DNA of 64,000 nucleotides, from NCBI GenBank assembly GCA_041660045.1, contig JBAZXA010000004.1, positions 1 to 64,000 on the forward strand, in the 5' to 3' direction. Position 1 is the first letter of the stretch, and every line of letters starts with the position of its first letter. Origin of the DNA: WM-3-3 sp041660045. GTDB lineage: Bacteria; Pseudomonadota; Gammaproteobacteria; Methylococcales; Methylomonadaceae. This document shows, one piece after another, positions 1 through 9,385 of this stretch. Under the pieces are notes generated by a model. That model made no database searches. It was given only the letters and a program-made list of their open reading frames with translations, and was not told the DNA's origin. A program made the translations under genes and the position numbers.

Positions 1-132
1 AAGCGCGGTGATGTCAAGGCGGCACTGGCCGTCAAGGTTTTCCAGGCCGTCCAGGCTTTCCGCCAACAGGGTGTCGGCAGCCAGCGGGGTGCTCAGCCTG
101 AGCAGGCGGTCGTGTTGGCTCCAAAGGTTCAT
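1..132 (-). CDS. VgrG-like type VI secretion spike protein, N-terminal fragment
   Basis: Only the first 44 codons lie in the window; the gene continues off the left edge. The start is the ATG at 132, with a GGAG ribosome site just upstream on the minus strand. The visible N-terminus contains RLLRLSTPLAADTLL followed by ESLDGLE. This matches the conserved opening of VgrG/Rhs-Vgr proteins (RL-x-TPLG-x-D-x-L, then a spacer ending in E), which form the puncturing tip of the type VI secretion apparatus. By direct count 84 of 132 bases are G or C (64%), clearly richer than the following intergenic DNA and genes, which fits separate acquisition or a different codon regime. The family call rests on the N-terminal motif only; no effector domain is visible. 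Confidence 0.6.
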   Translation of the reverse strand, partial: MNLWSQHDRLLRLSTPLAADTLLAESLDGLENLDGQCRLDITAL

Positions 133-400
133 AGCTTTGCTCCGTAAGATCACTTTAGTCGGATGTCACGTACGATGCCCGTATTATAATCAACAGACTA
201 CGGGAAAGCTATGCTGGCAATGGATGCTAATTGCTCCGCCCCCTACCCTGGCGTTATCAGAACTAAAAGCATTGACCCAAGGCGGTTTGATAGTGCTGAA
301 ATCGAATACACATAATGCTTGTCACGCATAATGCTCAGCGTTCGAGATAAGAAGCCCTAAAACTAGCCCTAATAAATTGCCTTCATGGCTCAACTTAATT

Positions 401-2818
401 TCACACGGTGGTAATGGGTATCCGGCCAAGGTAGCCCGATATTTGCAACCGCATCAGCCATAGCCCTAGCACAAGCATTGCCCATTGCGGTAATGCCGGT
501 ATTTGTAGTGGCTTAGCTAGCGCGGGCTTTGAAGCCGCGCTGAGCGGATTAAATTCGCCGGTTTCAAATTTGCCATTGTGGTTGACATCCTCCACGCCAT
601 CGCTAAAACCATCACCATCAGTATCTGAATTTATCGGTGAGGTAGTCGTGGCGGGATCAGCATCAGGTATAAAAACAGCTAGGTTAGTTCCCAATAACGG
701 CCCTGCGCCATCGGGGTCAGCAATTGGCGTTACTATGCCAAGCTCTGTGCCATCTTGGATGCCATCGTTGTCGCTATCCACGCTGCAAGGGTTGGTTTCA
801 CCTAGCTCCATAATGCCGTTAAGATTGGCATCTTCTCTACCATCGGCAAGGCCATCATCATCACTATCGCGGTCTAACTGGTTAGTGCAGCCTGGAATCT
901 CCAAGCGATTCAACAAGGCATCGCCATCAGGGTCCGCCAAATTTTTAACGGCAGCGTCGGCTTGTATCAAGCCAAAACCGGAATCAAAATCAAAGCCCAC
1001 CGTGTTGATATTAATCGCAGTGGTTTCCATAGCCGTATACATCGCTTTAGGTGATGCGGAACCACGGCCGCCATTAGCTTCTAACATTAAAGCCGCTACC
1101 GCTGCAGCATGCGGGGCAGCCGCGGAGGTACCAAAAAAATTAGGAAAGTTATCAGCATCTTGCGGCACATCAGCAATAAAAAAGGTGGTATTACCACCAT
1201 CTGGTGCCACTATCCCGGGCTTTTGCCTAATCACGGGGCTGATTGCCGTCCCACTGGCATTGATTAATATGGGCACGCCACCGGCCGATGAAAAGGCTTC
1301 CAACAACGGTGGCGTAGTACCAAAGGCCGGTGTTTGAAAATAAGCTGCCGCGCCAACAGCCTCCGCGCCATTACTATTGGGATGACCGTAATCAGTCGCG
1401 CTAGCAGTATCATATTCATCAATACTGGCGTTAGAATTTGACACGACATATTTTAAAACATTATTGTTAGCCCCTGAAAAACGGGCTATCGCCAAATACA
1501 TGGTGGACACACCGCCACTGGCACCAGCTATTGTTGGTACAATAATTTCCACCGCATCGTTACCGACATTTAAAGTGATACCATTAATTGGGCAATTTGT
1601 AGTATCTACCGCTTGGGTATCGCTTAAACATAGCCAAATGTCATAATCGGATGATGCCCCAGGCGCACCACTCACGGAAAAAAACGCGCTATTCCATTGA
1701 AAAGAAATTGGGCTTGTTTGCCCTGTCGGCAAACTAATCCTTTGAAAAACATCAACGCCTGGACCATTGTCAAAATCATGTAGCGGGCTGCCAAACTGAT
1801 CAAGCTGGCCACTGGGGTTATAATTCGCCTGATAAGATTTGCGTGCTTCATTGCCAGCTGAAGAAAAATAAGCCACCCCATTATTAACCACTTGGTCTAC
1901 CGCTTGGGCGACAATACCGTCTTGGAACATAGGTTCGGTAAAATAAATAATATCGTCAACCATCACATCCGCATGGGCAGTATTGCGCAACGCCAAGATG
2001 CCGTTTGCAAAAGCCGCCTCGCCTAATTCAGCGGTATAGAACACCAAGGTACTGGCCGGGGCTAAATCGTGGATTAACTGTAGCATTGCCCGACCTTCGT
2101 CTACGCAATTTGCTGTTCCTACCGCCAGATCACTGAGCACCACCACACCGGCAGGTAAATCACCACTGGCCACATCATCCGCCGCATGGGTAATGGCCGC
2201 GCTGTTACAGTTATAGCTATCCGATAACACACCCACAGTAATGCCGTTGCCACTCAGCTTAAGGTTGGTACGCGCTAAATCCGCACGCGTGGCTTGGTCA
2301 CCTTGGCTGTTGACTAACCCTGAATGCCGCTGCATCATCGCTGGACGGACAAAATTTATGCTATTTTCTTGCCCTAAACGCTCTATGGCATCAATAGGGC
2401 ATTGCGCTGAAACCATGTGCTGAAATGCACTTAATTGACGGCAGCCCATTTGTTTTATTGCCGCTGTGGTGATTGCCATATCCGTTTTAGCGGTGATATC
2501 CACAACAATAAAACGATTTTCTTTGATGTTTAACATGTTATTGAACGGCTTAAAGGCTTTGCCTGTTTTTTTGCCTAGATTTAAATGGGCGTCATATTCT
2601 AGCTTTAGGTTGAGTAGCTCAGGATCAATTTTGCGCATGATTTCCGGCTTTACGCTAAATTGGCCGTCACCCCTGGATGTTGATTTTGTTATTGGATATT
2701 TAAAGGTCGGCTGTTTTAGCTCAGCGGCTAGGGTTACGCTGCAACACAATGCGAACAAGGCGAAGCTGGCAGCACCGACTCGGCTGCGCATGAAAACGCA
2801 GCGTGTTAAATTCAACAT
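401..2818 (-). CDS. Exported S8/S53-like serine protease with calcium repeats and IPTL-type C-terminal tail
   Basis: The 805-residue protein starts with a signal peptide (hydrophobic run about residues 13-31). An upstream AGGGA supports the ATG at 2818; the ATG at 2791 is an alternative. The subtilase-fold domain spans about 190-600: GVLSDSYN with Asp200, EGRAMLQLIHD with Glu241 and Asp251, SSAGNEA with the oxyanion Asn323, and GTSAAAPH with nucleophile Ser565. The usual subtilisin His motif is not evident; the Glu/Asp arrangement resembles the S53-like subgroup of this superfamily. Residues about 629-760 carry Asp-rich DxDxDG-type (thrombospondin type 3) calcium repeats. The C-terminus has IPALPQWAMLVLGL followed by basic residues, like an IPTL-CTERM sorting signal. 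It is probably a surface or secreted protease. The substrate is unknown. Confidence 0.8.
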   Translation of the reverse strand: MLNLTRCVFMRSRVGAASFALFALCCSVTLAAELKQPTFKYPITKSTSRGDGQFSVKPEIMRKIDPELLNLKLEYDAHLNLGKKTGKAFKPFNNMLNIKENRFIVVDITAKTDMAITTAAIKQMGCRQLSAFQHMVSAQCPIDAIERLGQENSINFVRPAMMQRHSGLVNSQGDQATRADLARTNLKLSGNGITVGVLSDSYNCNSAAITHAADDVASGDLPAGVVVLSDLAVGTANCVDEGRAMLQLIHDLAPASTLVFYTAELGEAAFANGILALRNTAHADVMVDDIIYFTEPMFQDGIVAQAVDQVVNNGVAYFSSAGNEARKSYQANYNPSGQLDQFGSPLHDFDNGPGVDVFQRISLPTGQTSPISFQWNSAFFSVSGAPGASSDYDIWLCLSDTQAVDTTNCPINGITLNVGNDAVEIIVPTIAGASGGVSTMYLAIARFSGANNNVLKYVVSNSNASIDEYDTASATDYGHPNSNGAEAVGAAAYFQTPAFGTTPPLLEAFSSAGGVPILINASGTAISPVIRQKPGIVAPDGGNTTFFIADVPQDADNFPNFFGTSAAAPHAAAVAALMLEANGGRGSASPKAMYTAMETTAININTVGFDFDSGFGLIQADAAVKNLADPDGDALLNRLEIPGCTNQLDRDSDDDGLADGREDANLNGIMELGETNPCSVDSDNDGIQDGTELGIVTPIADPDGAGPLLGTNLAVFIPDADPATTTSPINSDTDGDGFSDGVEDVNHNGKFETGEFNPLSAASKPALAKPLQIPALPQWAMLVLGLWLMRLQISGYLGRIPITTV

Positions 2819-3088
2819 ACTTAATTCCCTAGACGAAATGGCCTAATACGGCTAAAAACACCTGTCTGCAAAATAGCACAAACAAGAGCCTAGTTTATAA
2901 AACGAATATGACAATTTGATTAGGTTTTAATTACATTTAAGTTAAGCCGCTTTATAAGCGCATCAGTCTTTCTTGCTAGTCAGTTTTACCTTACTTTAGC
3001 TACTCGCCAGCTTAAACGGCCCTAGCCCTGTTAGCTTTAGGGAAATGCCCAGGTTTTCATAGGCCATACTTATCCCCTGAACGACTGT

Positions 3089-3976
3089 TTATTTAAGCTC
3101 AGCTAATAACCTTGCAATCATGCTTTCTGCCTGGCTTAGGTAACCACCACCAAACAAGTTAAGATGATTTAGGATGTGATAAAGGTTGTACAACGTTTTG
3201 CGTGTGCCATAACCTGCATCTAGTGAAGAAAAATCATTGTAAGCGGCAAAAAAATCTTTGCCAAAACCGCCAAATAATTCAGTCATGGCTAAATCGGTTT
3301 CCCGGTCGCCATAATAACAAGCGGGATCAAAGATTACTGGATTGCCTTGCCGGTCATAAGCGGCGTTGCCGCCCCATAAATCGCCATGTAGGAGTGAAGG
3401 CTGAGGCTTATAGTTATCAAAAAACGCCGCCAATTGCTCACATAAGCGCTCACCTGTGCTTTGTAAACGGCCGCCATAACCCTTGCTTTTGGCCAAGTTA
3501 AGCTGAAAACCTAAACGTTGTTCGCGCCAAAAACTTACCCAATCTTCGGATTGCGTATTAATTTGCGGCGTGCTACCAATGGTATTTTGCCTATGCCAGC
3601 CGTAAAACGGTTGCACGGCCTGATGCATTAACGCCAACTGTTGGCCTAATAAACGCGCTGAAGTGGCGTTACTGCCACCAAATTCAATATGTTCTAAAAC
3701 GATAAAAGCTTGGGCCTCAGTTTGGCCAGTGGCTATCGGCTGCGGCACCCGTATCACCTTAAGCGCGGCCATTTCTTGCAAGCCAGCAAATTCTGCGGCA
3801 AACATGGACGCCAGATGCCGCTGGTTAAGTTTAACAAAATAACTTTTATGCTGGCCTTGCAAGTGTATCGCAGTATTAATGTCACCACCCCCAACCGCGT
3901 GTGTTGCCACTATATTAAAGGCTGCGCCGGTTGCCGCTTGTATTTGTTCTGCAAGCGCTTGCCATTGTTTATGCAT
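3089..3976 (-). CDS. Fructosamine kinase family protein
   Basis: This 295-residue cytoplasmic protein belongs to the fructosamine/ketosamine-3-kinase family of the protein-kinase-like fold. The family phosphorylates sugar-derived amine adducts on proteins so that they break down. Visible signatures are the catalytic loop LLHGDLWGGNAAYD (about residues 196-209), the following metal-binding IFDPACYYGDRETDLAM, and an N-terminal GGGDIN nucleotide loop. The length is typical of the family (about 290). The ATG at 3976 is preceded by GGAAAGG. The gene diverges from lptM, with about 90 bp between them. The family is secure; the true substrate is not known. Confidence 0.88.
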   Translation of the reverse strand: MHKQWQALAEQIQAATGAAFNIVATHAVGGGDINTAIHLQGQHKSYFVKLNQRHLASMFAAEFAGLQEMAALKVIRVPQPIATGQTEAQAFIVLEHIEFGGSNATSARLLGQQLALMHQAVQPFYGWHRQNTIGSTPQINTQSEDWVSFWREQRLGFQLNLAKSKGYGGRLQSTGERLCEQLAAFFDNYKPQPSLLHGDLWGGNAAYDRQGNPVIFDPACYYGDRETDLAMTELFGGFGKDFFAAYNDFSSLDAGYGTRKTLYNLYHILNHLNLFGGGYLSQAESMIARLLAELK

Positions 3977-4066
3977 GCCCTTTCCCCATAGAATCTGTGT
4001 TAAAAAGTGCCTTTTATTATATTTCAGCTTATCATGTTGAAGACTATAAAAGCATAACGTTAGCCC

Positions 4067-4198
4067 ATGAAATTATACCGATTGTTAGCCCCACTCCTAC
4101 TGGCCACCGTCATCACAAGTTGCGGCCAACCAGGGCCACTATACTTACCCGGCAAAGCGCCACCTAACCAAACTGTCCCTAAGGATCAAAATAAATAA
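4067..4198 (+). CDS. lptM: LptM-like small lipoprotein (YifL family)
   Basis: This 43-residue lipoprotein has a hydrophobic signal sequence and the lipobox VITSC, with Cys19 the likely lipidated residue. After it comes GQPGPLYLPGKAP, which matches the conserved G-PLY-P segment of LptM. In Enterobacteria LptM binds the LptD/LptE translocon and helps its disulfide maturation. It ends 3 bp before the lysA start, so the two are almost certainly co-transcribed. The order lptM-lysA-dapF-DUF484-xerC is the one found in Pseudomonas, which supports the call despite the small size. Confidence 0.85.
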   Translation: MKLYRLLAPLLLATVITSCGQPGPLYLPGKAPPNQTVPKDQNK

Positions 4199-4201
4199 GC
4201 A

Positions 4202-5449
4202 ATGGATTACTTTAATTACCAAAATGGCGAGCTTTATGCCGAAAACGTTGCCGTCCAAGATATTGTTTATCAATATGGCAGCCCTTGCTTTATCTATTCC
4301 CGAGCCACGATTGAACGGCATTGGCAAGCTTTTGACAGCGCTTTCGGGCAAACCCCCCATTTAATCTGTTATGCCGTAAAAGCCAATTCCAATCTTGCTG
4401 TCTTAAATCTACTGGCACGCTTAGGCTCTGGTTTTGATATTGTTTCAATAGGCGAACTTAACCGCGTCATCGCAGCCGGTGGCGACCCTAAAAAAATAGT
4501 ATTTTCCGGTGTCGGCAAACGCGAAGATGAAATTTTAGCGGCCTTAAAACACGGTATCCGTTGTTTTAATATTGAAGTGAGTGGTGAGCTGGACCGTATA
4601 GACAGTTTGGCCGCGCAATTGGGGGTTATCGCGCCTGTCTCGTTTCGGGTAAACCCTGATGTGGATGCTAAAACCCATCCTTATATATCAACCGGGCTTA
4701 AAGAAAACAAATTTGGTATTGAAATCCATCAAGCCTTGGCGGAATACCGCAGGGCCAAAACGATGCCTAATATCAATGTTATTGGTATCGATTGCCATAT
4801 CGGCTCGCAACTGACTGATACCGCACCCTTTCTGGATGCTTTACAGCGCTTGTTAATGTTAATTGACACGCTTAAAGCCGATGGCATAACGCTACATCAC
4901 CTTGATCTTGGTGGTGGCTTAGGTATCCGCTATCAACAGGAACAACCACCTGAACCTGCTGAGTATATACAAGCCTTGTTACAACAATTAGGCAACACGG
5001 ATTATGAAATTCTGCTGGAACCCGGCCGAGCCATTGTCGGTAATGCCGGAATTTTAGTCACCCAAGTGGAATACCTAAAGCCTACCGCCGAAAAGAATTT
5101 TGCCATTGTTGATGCCGCTATGAATGATTTAATCAGGCCAGCCTTGTACAGCGCGTGGCAAGACATTATTCCGGTCAATCAATCTAGCGACGCGCCAGAA
5201 CTGCCATGGGACATTGTCGGCCCGGTTTGTGAAACGGGTGACTTTCTGGGTAAAGACCGGTTACTGCAATTACATCAAGGCGATTTATTAGCGGTGCGTT
5301 CATCAGGTGCTTATGGTTTTTCGATGAGTTCAAACTACAATTCCAGACCGCGCCTGGCTGAGATTATGGTAGATGGCAATAAACCTTATTTAATACGCGA
5401 ACGCGAAGCTATGGCACAGCTTTGGACAGGCGAACACCATTTGCCTTAG
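4202..5449 (+). CDS. lysA: Diaminopimelate decarboxylase
   Basis: This PLP enzyme of fold type III catalyses the last step of lysine synthesis, meso-diaminopimelate to L-lysine plus CO2. The 415 residues are of normal length. Visible are the PLP lysine in YAVKANSN (about residue 61), the GIDCHIGSQ segment, the phosphate-binding LDLGGGLG, the EPGRAIVGNAG motif and CETGDFLGKDR near the C-terminus, which contributes the active-site Cys. It follows lptM by 3 bp and precedes dapF, which makes its substrate, so the two last steps of lysine synthesis are coupled in one operon. Confidence 0.97.
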   Translation: MDYFNYQNGELYAENVAVQDIVYQYGSPCFIYSRATIERHWQAFDSAFGQTPHLICYAVKANSNLAVLNLLARLGSGFDIVSIGELNRVIAAGGDPKKIVFSGVGKREDEILAALKHGIRCFNIEVSGELDRIDSLAAQLGVIAPVSFRVNPDVDAKTHPYISTGLKENKFGIEIHQALAEYRRAKTMPNINVIGIDCHIGSQLTDTAPFLDALQRLLMLIDTLKADGITLHHLDLGGGLGIRYQQEQPPEPAEYIQALLQQLGNTDYEILLEPGRAIVGNAGILVTQVEYLKPTAEKNFAIVDAAMNDLIRPALYSAWQDIIPVNQSSDAPELPWDIVGPVCETGDFLGKDRLLQLHQGDLLAVRSSGAYGFSMSSNYNSRPRLAEIMVDGNKPYLIREREAMAQLWTGEHHLP

Positions 5450-5467
5450 CCTAGGTTAAATTAAAAC

Positions 5468-6295
5468 ATGCTAAACTTTACTAAAATGCACGGTTTGGGC
5501 AACGATTTCGTGGTAATAGATGCCATAAATCAAGCGGTTTTATTATCGGCTGAGCAAATACGGCAACTGGCCGACCGCCATTTTGGCATCGGTTTTGACC
5601 AGTTGCTGTTGGTTGAAAAACCTGCCAGCCCAGAAGCTGATTTTAAATACCGTATTTTTAATGCTGATGGCAGTGAAGTTAGCCAATGTGGCAATGGTGC
5701 GCGCTGTTTTGCACGTTTTGTACGTGATAAAAATTTAACTACAAAAGATGATATTTTAGTTGACACCCAGTCTGGCACATTGTTATTAATGTTGAACAGC
5801 AATGGCTTAGTAACGGTTAATATGGGCGTCCCCAAGCATAACCCGGAACAAGTCCCTATGCTGGCAAAACAAGCATCTTGCACTTATCAGGTTATAGTAA
5901 ACCATAGCGAAATCAGCTTTGCCGCGGTCTCTATGGGTAACCCGCATGCTGTTATTTTAGTGGACAATATAACGGGCGCACCCGTCCAGGTTTTAGGCAA
6001 AGCTTTAGAAAGCCATGCTATTTTTCCTGAACGTGCCAATATCGGTTTTATGCAAATTGTTGACCGCCAACATATTAAACTTAGGGTTTACGAACGTGGT
6101 GCAGCAGAAACCCTAGCTTGCGGCAGTGGCGCTTGTGCAGCCGTGGTATCTGGCATTGAGCAACAACGCTTAGACCACGAAGTAAATGTTGAACTACCCG
6201 GTGGCCAGCTTACTATAAGCTGGGCGGGACGCGGCCAGCCCGTTTTTATGACAGGCCCTGCTATCTCTGTATTTGATGGAAACATAGCGTTATGA
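5468..6295 (+). CDS. dapF: Diaminopimelate epimerase
   Basis: This cofactor-independent epimerase converts LL- to meso-diaminopimelate for lysine and peptidoglycan synthesis. The protein has 275 residues, as expected. It begins with the typical FTKMHGLGNDFVVID. The two catalytic cysteines are visible in QCGNGARCFARF (first half) and ETLACGSGACAAVVSG (second half). The gene overlaps the next one by four bases (ATGA at 6292-6295), which indicates translational coupling. Confidence 0.97.
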   Translation: MLNFTKMHGLGNDFVVIDAINQAVLLSAEQIRQLADRHFGIGFDQLLLVEKPASPEADFKYRIFNADGSEVSQCGNGARCFARFVRDKNLTTKDDILVDTQSGTLLLMLNSNGLVTVNMGVPKHNPEQVPMLAKQASCTYQVIVNHSEISFAAVSMGNPHAVILVDNITGAPVQVLGKALESHAIFPERANIGFMQIVDRQHIKLRVYERGAAETLACGSGACAAVVSGIEQQRLDHEVNVELPGGQLTISWAGRGQPVFMTGPAISVFDGNIAL

Positions 6296-6978
6296 GCAAA
6301 CCTGAACCCGCCAAAGTAACTTTATCCGCCAGTGCGGTTGAAGATTATTTACAGCAACATCCAGCGTTTTTTAACGAACATCTTAACTTGCTTGAGAAAA
6401 TGCACATCCCACATCCGTGTGGTGATGCTGTCTCGTTAATTTCAAAACAACTGGAACTTTTTAGAAGCAAACATCAAGAACAAGAAAACCAGCTCATCGC
6501 GTTGATAGAAATTGCCCGCGAAAACGACACCTCGATCAACCGTATGCACCAGCTGACATTAGCCATGCTAGAATCGGCCAACTTAGAGGACGCCGTAGCC
6601 AACTTAGAACTGGTCTTAGCTGAACATTTCCTTACCGATTTTATCGCCCTACGCATTATCCGTCCCAGTAATGAGGATAGCGCCATCAGCAATCTGTTTA
6701 TGGACCCTTACGACAAAAACTTGGAACATTTCGCCCGCGAACTCGCCTCTAACCAGCCCAGATGCGGCCGCCCAAGTTTAGCGCAGGCTAAGGTTTTGTT
6801 TGGTGATGCCGCGCTGGAAGCTAAATCTTGTGCCATCATCCCGCTAAACTTTAACAAGCTGGAAGGTATTTTAGCCATCGGTAGCCGACAAGAAGGCCGA
6901 TTCCATTACAGCATGGGACATGTATTTTTAACCCAAATGGGTGAAATTATAGCCACCCGGTTGATTAACCTATTGTAA
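6292..6978 (+). CDS. DUF484 family protein
   Basis: The 228-residue protein belongs to the DUF484 family (YigA in E. coli), almost always found between dapF and xerC. The N-terminal region (about 1-90) contains the family segment VEDYLQQHPAFFNEHLNLLE and a probable coiled coil. The C-terminal part (about 90-225) looks GAF-like, with CAIIPLNFNKLEGILAIGS. No catalytic residues are evident. It overlaps dapF by 4 bp and ends 6 bp before xerC. The function is unknown; the conserved neighbourhood suggests a regulatory or accessory role near chromosome-dimer resolution, which is inference only. Confidence 0.9.
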   Translation: MSKPEPAKVTLSASAVEDYLQQHPAFFNEHLNLLEKMHIPHPCGDAVSLISKQLELFRSKHQEQENQLIALIEIARENDTSINRMHQLTLAMLESANLEDAVANLELVLAEHFLTDFIALRIIRPSNEDSAISNLFMDPYDKNLEHFARELASNQPRCGRPSLAQAKVLFGDAALEAKSCAIIPLNFNKLEGILAIGSRQEGRFHYSMGHVFLTQMGEIIATRLINLL

Positions 6979-6984
6979 ATAACA

Positions 6985-7938
6985 ATGCATCCCGAAGCTG
7001 AACAGTGGTTAAACGCCTTTTTAGACCAACTTAAATATGAGCAACGGGCTTCAGGCCATACCATCAGCAATTACCAGCGCGACCTGATGCAATTAGCCAA
7101 TTTTTGCCCAAACCAATCGATTAACCATTGGCCTGTAATCAGCCAATCAGATATACGGACATTTATTGCGGGCCGGCACCGCCAAGGCAGCAACAGTAAA
7201 AGTTTACAACGCGGCTTATCGGCCATCCGTAGCTTTTATGGCTTTTTGCTAAAACAGCAATGGGTCAGCAAAAATCCGGCCCAACACGTCAGCGCACCTA
7301 AACAAGCTAGAAAACTGCCTAAAACCCTCGATGTTGATCAAATTACCGGCCTGCTCGAAGCCAGTGCGGATTCGGTTCTGGAAGTTAGGGATTTAGCAAT
7401 GTTTGAACTGCTTTATTCCTCAGGCCTACGCTTGAGTGAATTGAGCGGGCTAAATATTCAGGATGTAGACCTACACGACCGCTCAGTCTTAGTGATAGCG
7501 GGTAAAGGTAATAAGTCACGCTTATTGCCTATCGGTGGCAAAGCCATAACGGCAATACAGACATGGCTGCCGCACCGTGACAGCATGCTCAAAACAACTG
7601 AACTAGCGTTATTTATATCGACCCGTGGCACGCGTCTAGGTGCTAGGGCCATCCAATTACGCTTGTCGCAATGGTGCAAAACCAAACATATTGATGAAAC
7701 TATCCATCCGCATATGTTAAGGCATTCCTTTGCCAGCCATCTGTTAGAATCCAGCCAGGATTTAAGGGCTGTACAAGAACTTTTAGGTCATAGCAACATC
7801 AGCACAACACAAATTTATACCCATTTAGATTTTCAGCATTTAGCGGCTGTTTACGACCAAGCGCATCCTCGGGCCAAAAAAAAACCTGACCCTGATAGCC
7901 CTTCCGACAGCAAAAAGCCAAAAAATCTGTTACCATGA
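6985..7938 (+). CDS. xerC: Tyrosine recombinase XerC
   Basis: XerC acts with XerD at dif to resolve chromosome dimers. The 317-residue protein has an N-terminal SAM-like core-binding domain (about 5-95) and a catalytic domain (about 110-295). Catalytic residues are visible: Arg in SSGLRLSEL, Lys in AGKGNKSRLLPIG, HMLRHSFASHLL (His and Arg), LLGHSNISTTQIYTH with the second His and the nucleophilic Tyr. About 20 extra lysine- and proline-rich residues follow the usual C-terminus. The context (lysA-dapF-DUF484-xerC) favours XerC over XerD or a mobile-element integrase. Confidence 0.95.
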   Translation: MHPEAEQWLNAFLDQLKYEQRASGHTISNYQRDLMQLANFCPNQSINHWPVISQSDIRTFIAGRHRQGSNSKSLQRGLSAIRSFYGFLLKQQWVSKNPAQHVSAPKQARKLPKTLDVDQITGLLEASADSVLEVRDLAMFELLYSSGLRLSELSGLNIQDVDLHDRSVLVIAGKGNKSRLLPIGGKAITAIQTWLPHRDSMLKTTELALFISTRGTRLGARAIQLRLSQWCKTKHIDETIHPHMLRHSFASHLLESSQDLRAVQELLGHSNISTTQIYTHLDFQHLAAVYDQAHPRAKKKPDPDSPSDSKKPKNLLP

Positions 7939-8004
7939 AAAATGTTTTTATTCAGTGAACAATCTGTTTTTCGCAAACAGGCCCATTCAAATAGGATACA
8001 GTAA

Positions 8005-9060
8005 ATGGCAACAAGCGAAGCATTAGACGATATAAAATCAAGAGGGATACTCTGGAGCCTTGGCGTTTTTACGCTGGTCGTCATTATCGTCATCTTTATC
8101 CTAGGAGAATGGTGGAGTCAGGAACCTGAACAATTTAATGTACAGGAAGAAGCCTTAGCACAAATTAAAGAACATTCCACCGCCAGTGATAGCAATACTA
8201 CCGACCTACCATTAGGTTACACTTACGCTAACACCTTAGCCCATATTGCCGAAGTATTACTGCACAAACCTGGTGGGTATTTAACCAATGATGTTGCCCC
8301 ACCCGGGGTTTTATTGGACAACATTCCCAATTTTGAATACGGCGCTTTGGTGATGTTGCGCGATGCCACCTCAGCCTTAAGAAACCATTTTGCCCGCGAC
8401 CAATCGCAGTCCGAAGAAGATCCAGACCTTGCCATAGCAGAACCTTATTTCTATTACGAGCATAACTCTTGGGCCTTGCCTTCCACCGAAGCTGAATATG
8501 AAAAAGGTGTGGAAGCCTTACATAAATACATGGGGCGTTTACAGCATTACGGTGGCCCCGTAAAACGCGCCCAGTTTTATTCCAGGGCTGATAACCTTTG
8601 GCAATATGTAGAAGTAGTCATTAAGCGCTTGGGTGGCTTGTCTACCCGCTTAGGAGCCAGTGTCTCCGGCGCAGCAGAAATTCCTGGGGTTGCCGTGATT
8701 GCACCGGCTGAACTAACCAGCGCGCCAGAAAGCATTAAGTATGGCCGTATAAGACAAACCCCTTGGCTAGAAATTGACGATATTTTCTATGAAGCTCGCG
8801 GTGCGAGCTGGGCTTTACTGCATATCCTTAAGGCCATTAAATACGATTTTCATGATATTTTGCTCGATAAACGCGCCATGAATACCGTTGACATTATGAT
8901 TAAGGAACTTGAAAACGCGCTAGCGCCAACGTTTAGCCCTATGGTCTTAAACGGCAGTGGCTATGGTTTGTTTGCCAACTATTCCTTATCGATGGCCAAT
9001 TATATTGCACGGGCCAATGCTGCGGCATTGGACTTACGCGACATCATGAACCGTGGTTAA
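8005..9060 (+). CDS. DUF2333 family membrane-anchored protein
   Basis: This 351-residue protein has a short cytoplasmic N-terminus, one transmembrane helix (about 16-35) and a long periplasmic part. The segment LLHKPGGYLTNDVAPPGVLLDN and the later YYEHNSWALPSTEAEY are characteristic of DUF2333. No catalytic motif is recognisable. It is followed 5 bp downstream by the DUF4389 gene, so the two probably form a transcription unit. The biological role is unknown. Confidence 0.85.
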   Translation: MATSEALDDIKSRGILWSLGVFTLVVIIVIFILGEWWSQEPEQFNVQEEALAQIKEHSTASDSNTTDLPLGYTYANTLAHIAEVLLHKPGGYLTNDVAPPGVLLDNIPNFEYGALVMLRDATSALRNHFARDQSQSEEDPDLAIAEPYFYYEHNSWALPSTEAEYEKGVEALHKYMGRLQHYGGPVKRAQFYSRADNLWQYVEVVIKRLGGLSTRLGASVSGAAEIPGVAVIAPAELTSAPESIKYGRIRQTPWLEIDDIFYEARGASWALLHILKAIKYDFHDILLDKRAMNTVDIMIKELENALAPTFSPMVLNGSGYGLFANYSLSMANYIARANAAALDLRDIMNRG

Positions 9061-9065
9061 TCACT

Positions 9066-9380
9066 ATGCAAGATGACATCAACGAGAACTTAAAAAAACT
9101 TAGCACTTGGAAGCGCATCTTTTTTATGCTGATTTTTGCAGCTATAGGTGGCTTAGTTAGAATGCTGGTATGGGCAGTTATTTTCTTACAAATTGCGTCT
9201 ACCCTATTAACCGGTAAAGTTAATCCCAACATCCTAACATTTGGCCGTCACCTTTCAATATACACTTACCACATCCTGTTATTTTTAACCTATAACAGCG
9301 ACAATTTGCCCTTCCCTTTTGCCGATTGGAACAGCACTACCGATATGGCACTCACCCTAGAAAAAAACAATATTCCGTAA
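9066..9380 (+). CDS. DUF4389 family small membrane protein
   Basis: This 104-residue protein has two hydrophobic segments (about 16-42 and 60-78). It shows the DUF4389 pattern: an N-terminal FFMLIFAAIGGLVRMLVW stretch, then FGRHLSIYTYHILLFLTYNSD, then PFPFADW. Proteins of this family are small inner-membrane proteins of unknown function. It is closely linked to the DUF2333 gene upstream and ends 5 bp before the dinB start at 9386, so all three may be co-transcribed. Confidence 0.85.
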   Translation: MQDDINENLKKLSTWKRIFFMLIFAAIGGLVRMLVWAVIFLQIASTLLTGKVNPNILTFGRHLSIYTYHILLFLTYNSDNLPFPFADWNSTTDMALTLEKNNIP

Positions 9381-9385
9381 CAACC

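Noticed and set aside
8..331. 107-codon frame on the plus strand
   Set aside because: It lies opposite the VgrG start and runs into the intergenic region, with no ribosome site or family features.
570..1337. 255-codon plus-strand frame
   Set aside because: It is antisense to the calcium-repeat and Ser-motif part of the protease; its composition is the complement of repeats, with no protein-like features.
6985..7938. Integrase of a mobile element
   Set aside because: The neighbours and length fit chromosomal XerC, and no attachment-site repeats or other mobile genes were seen.
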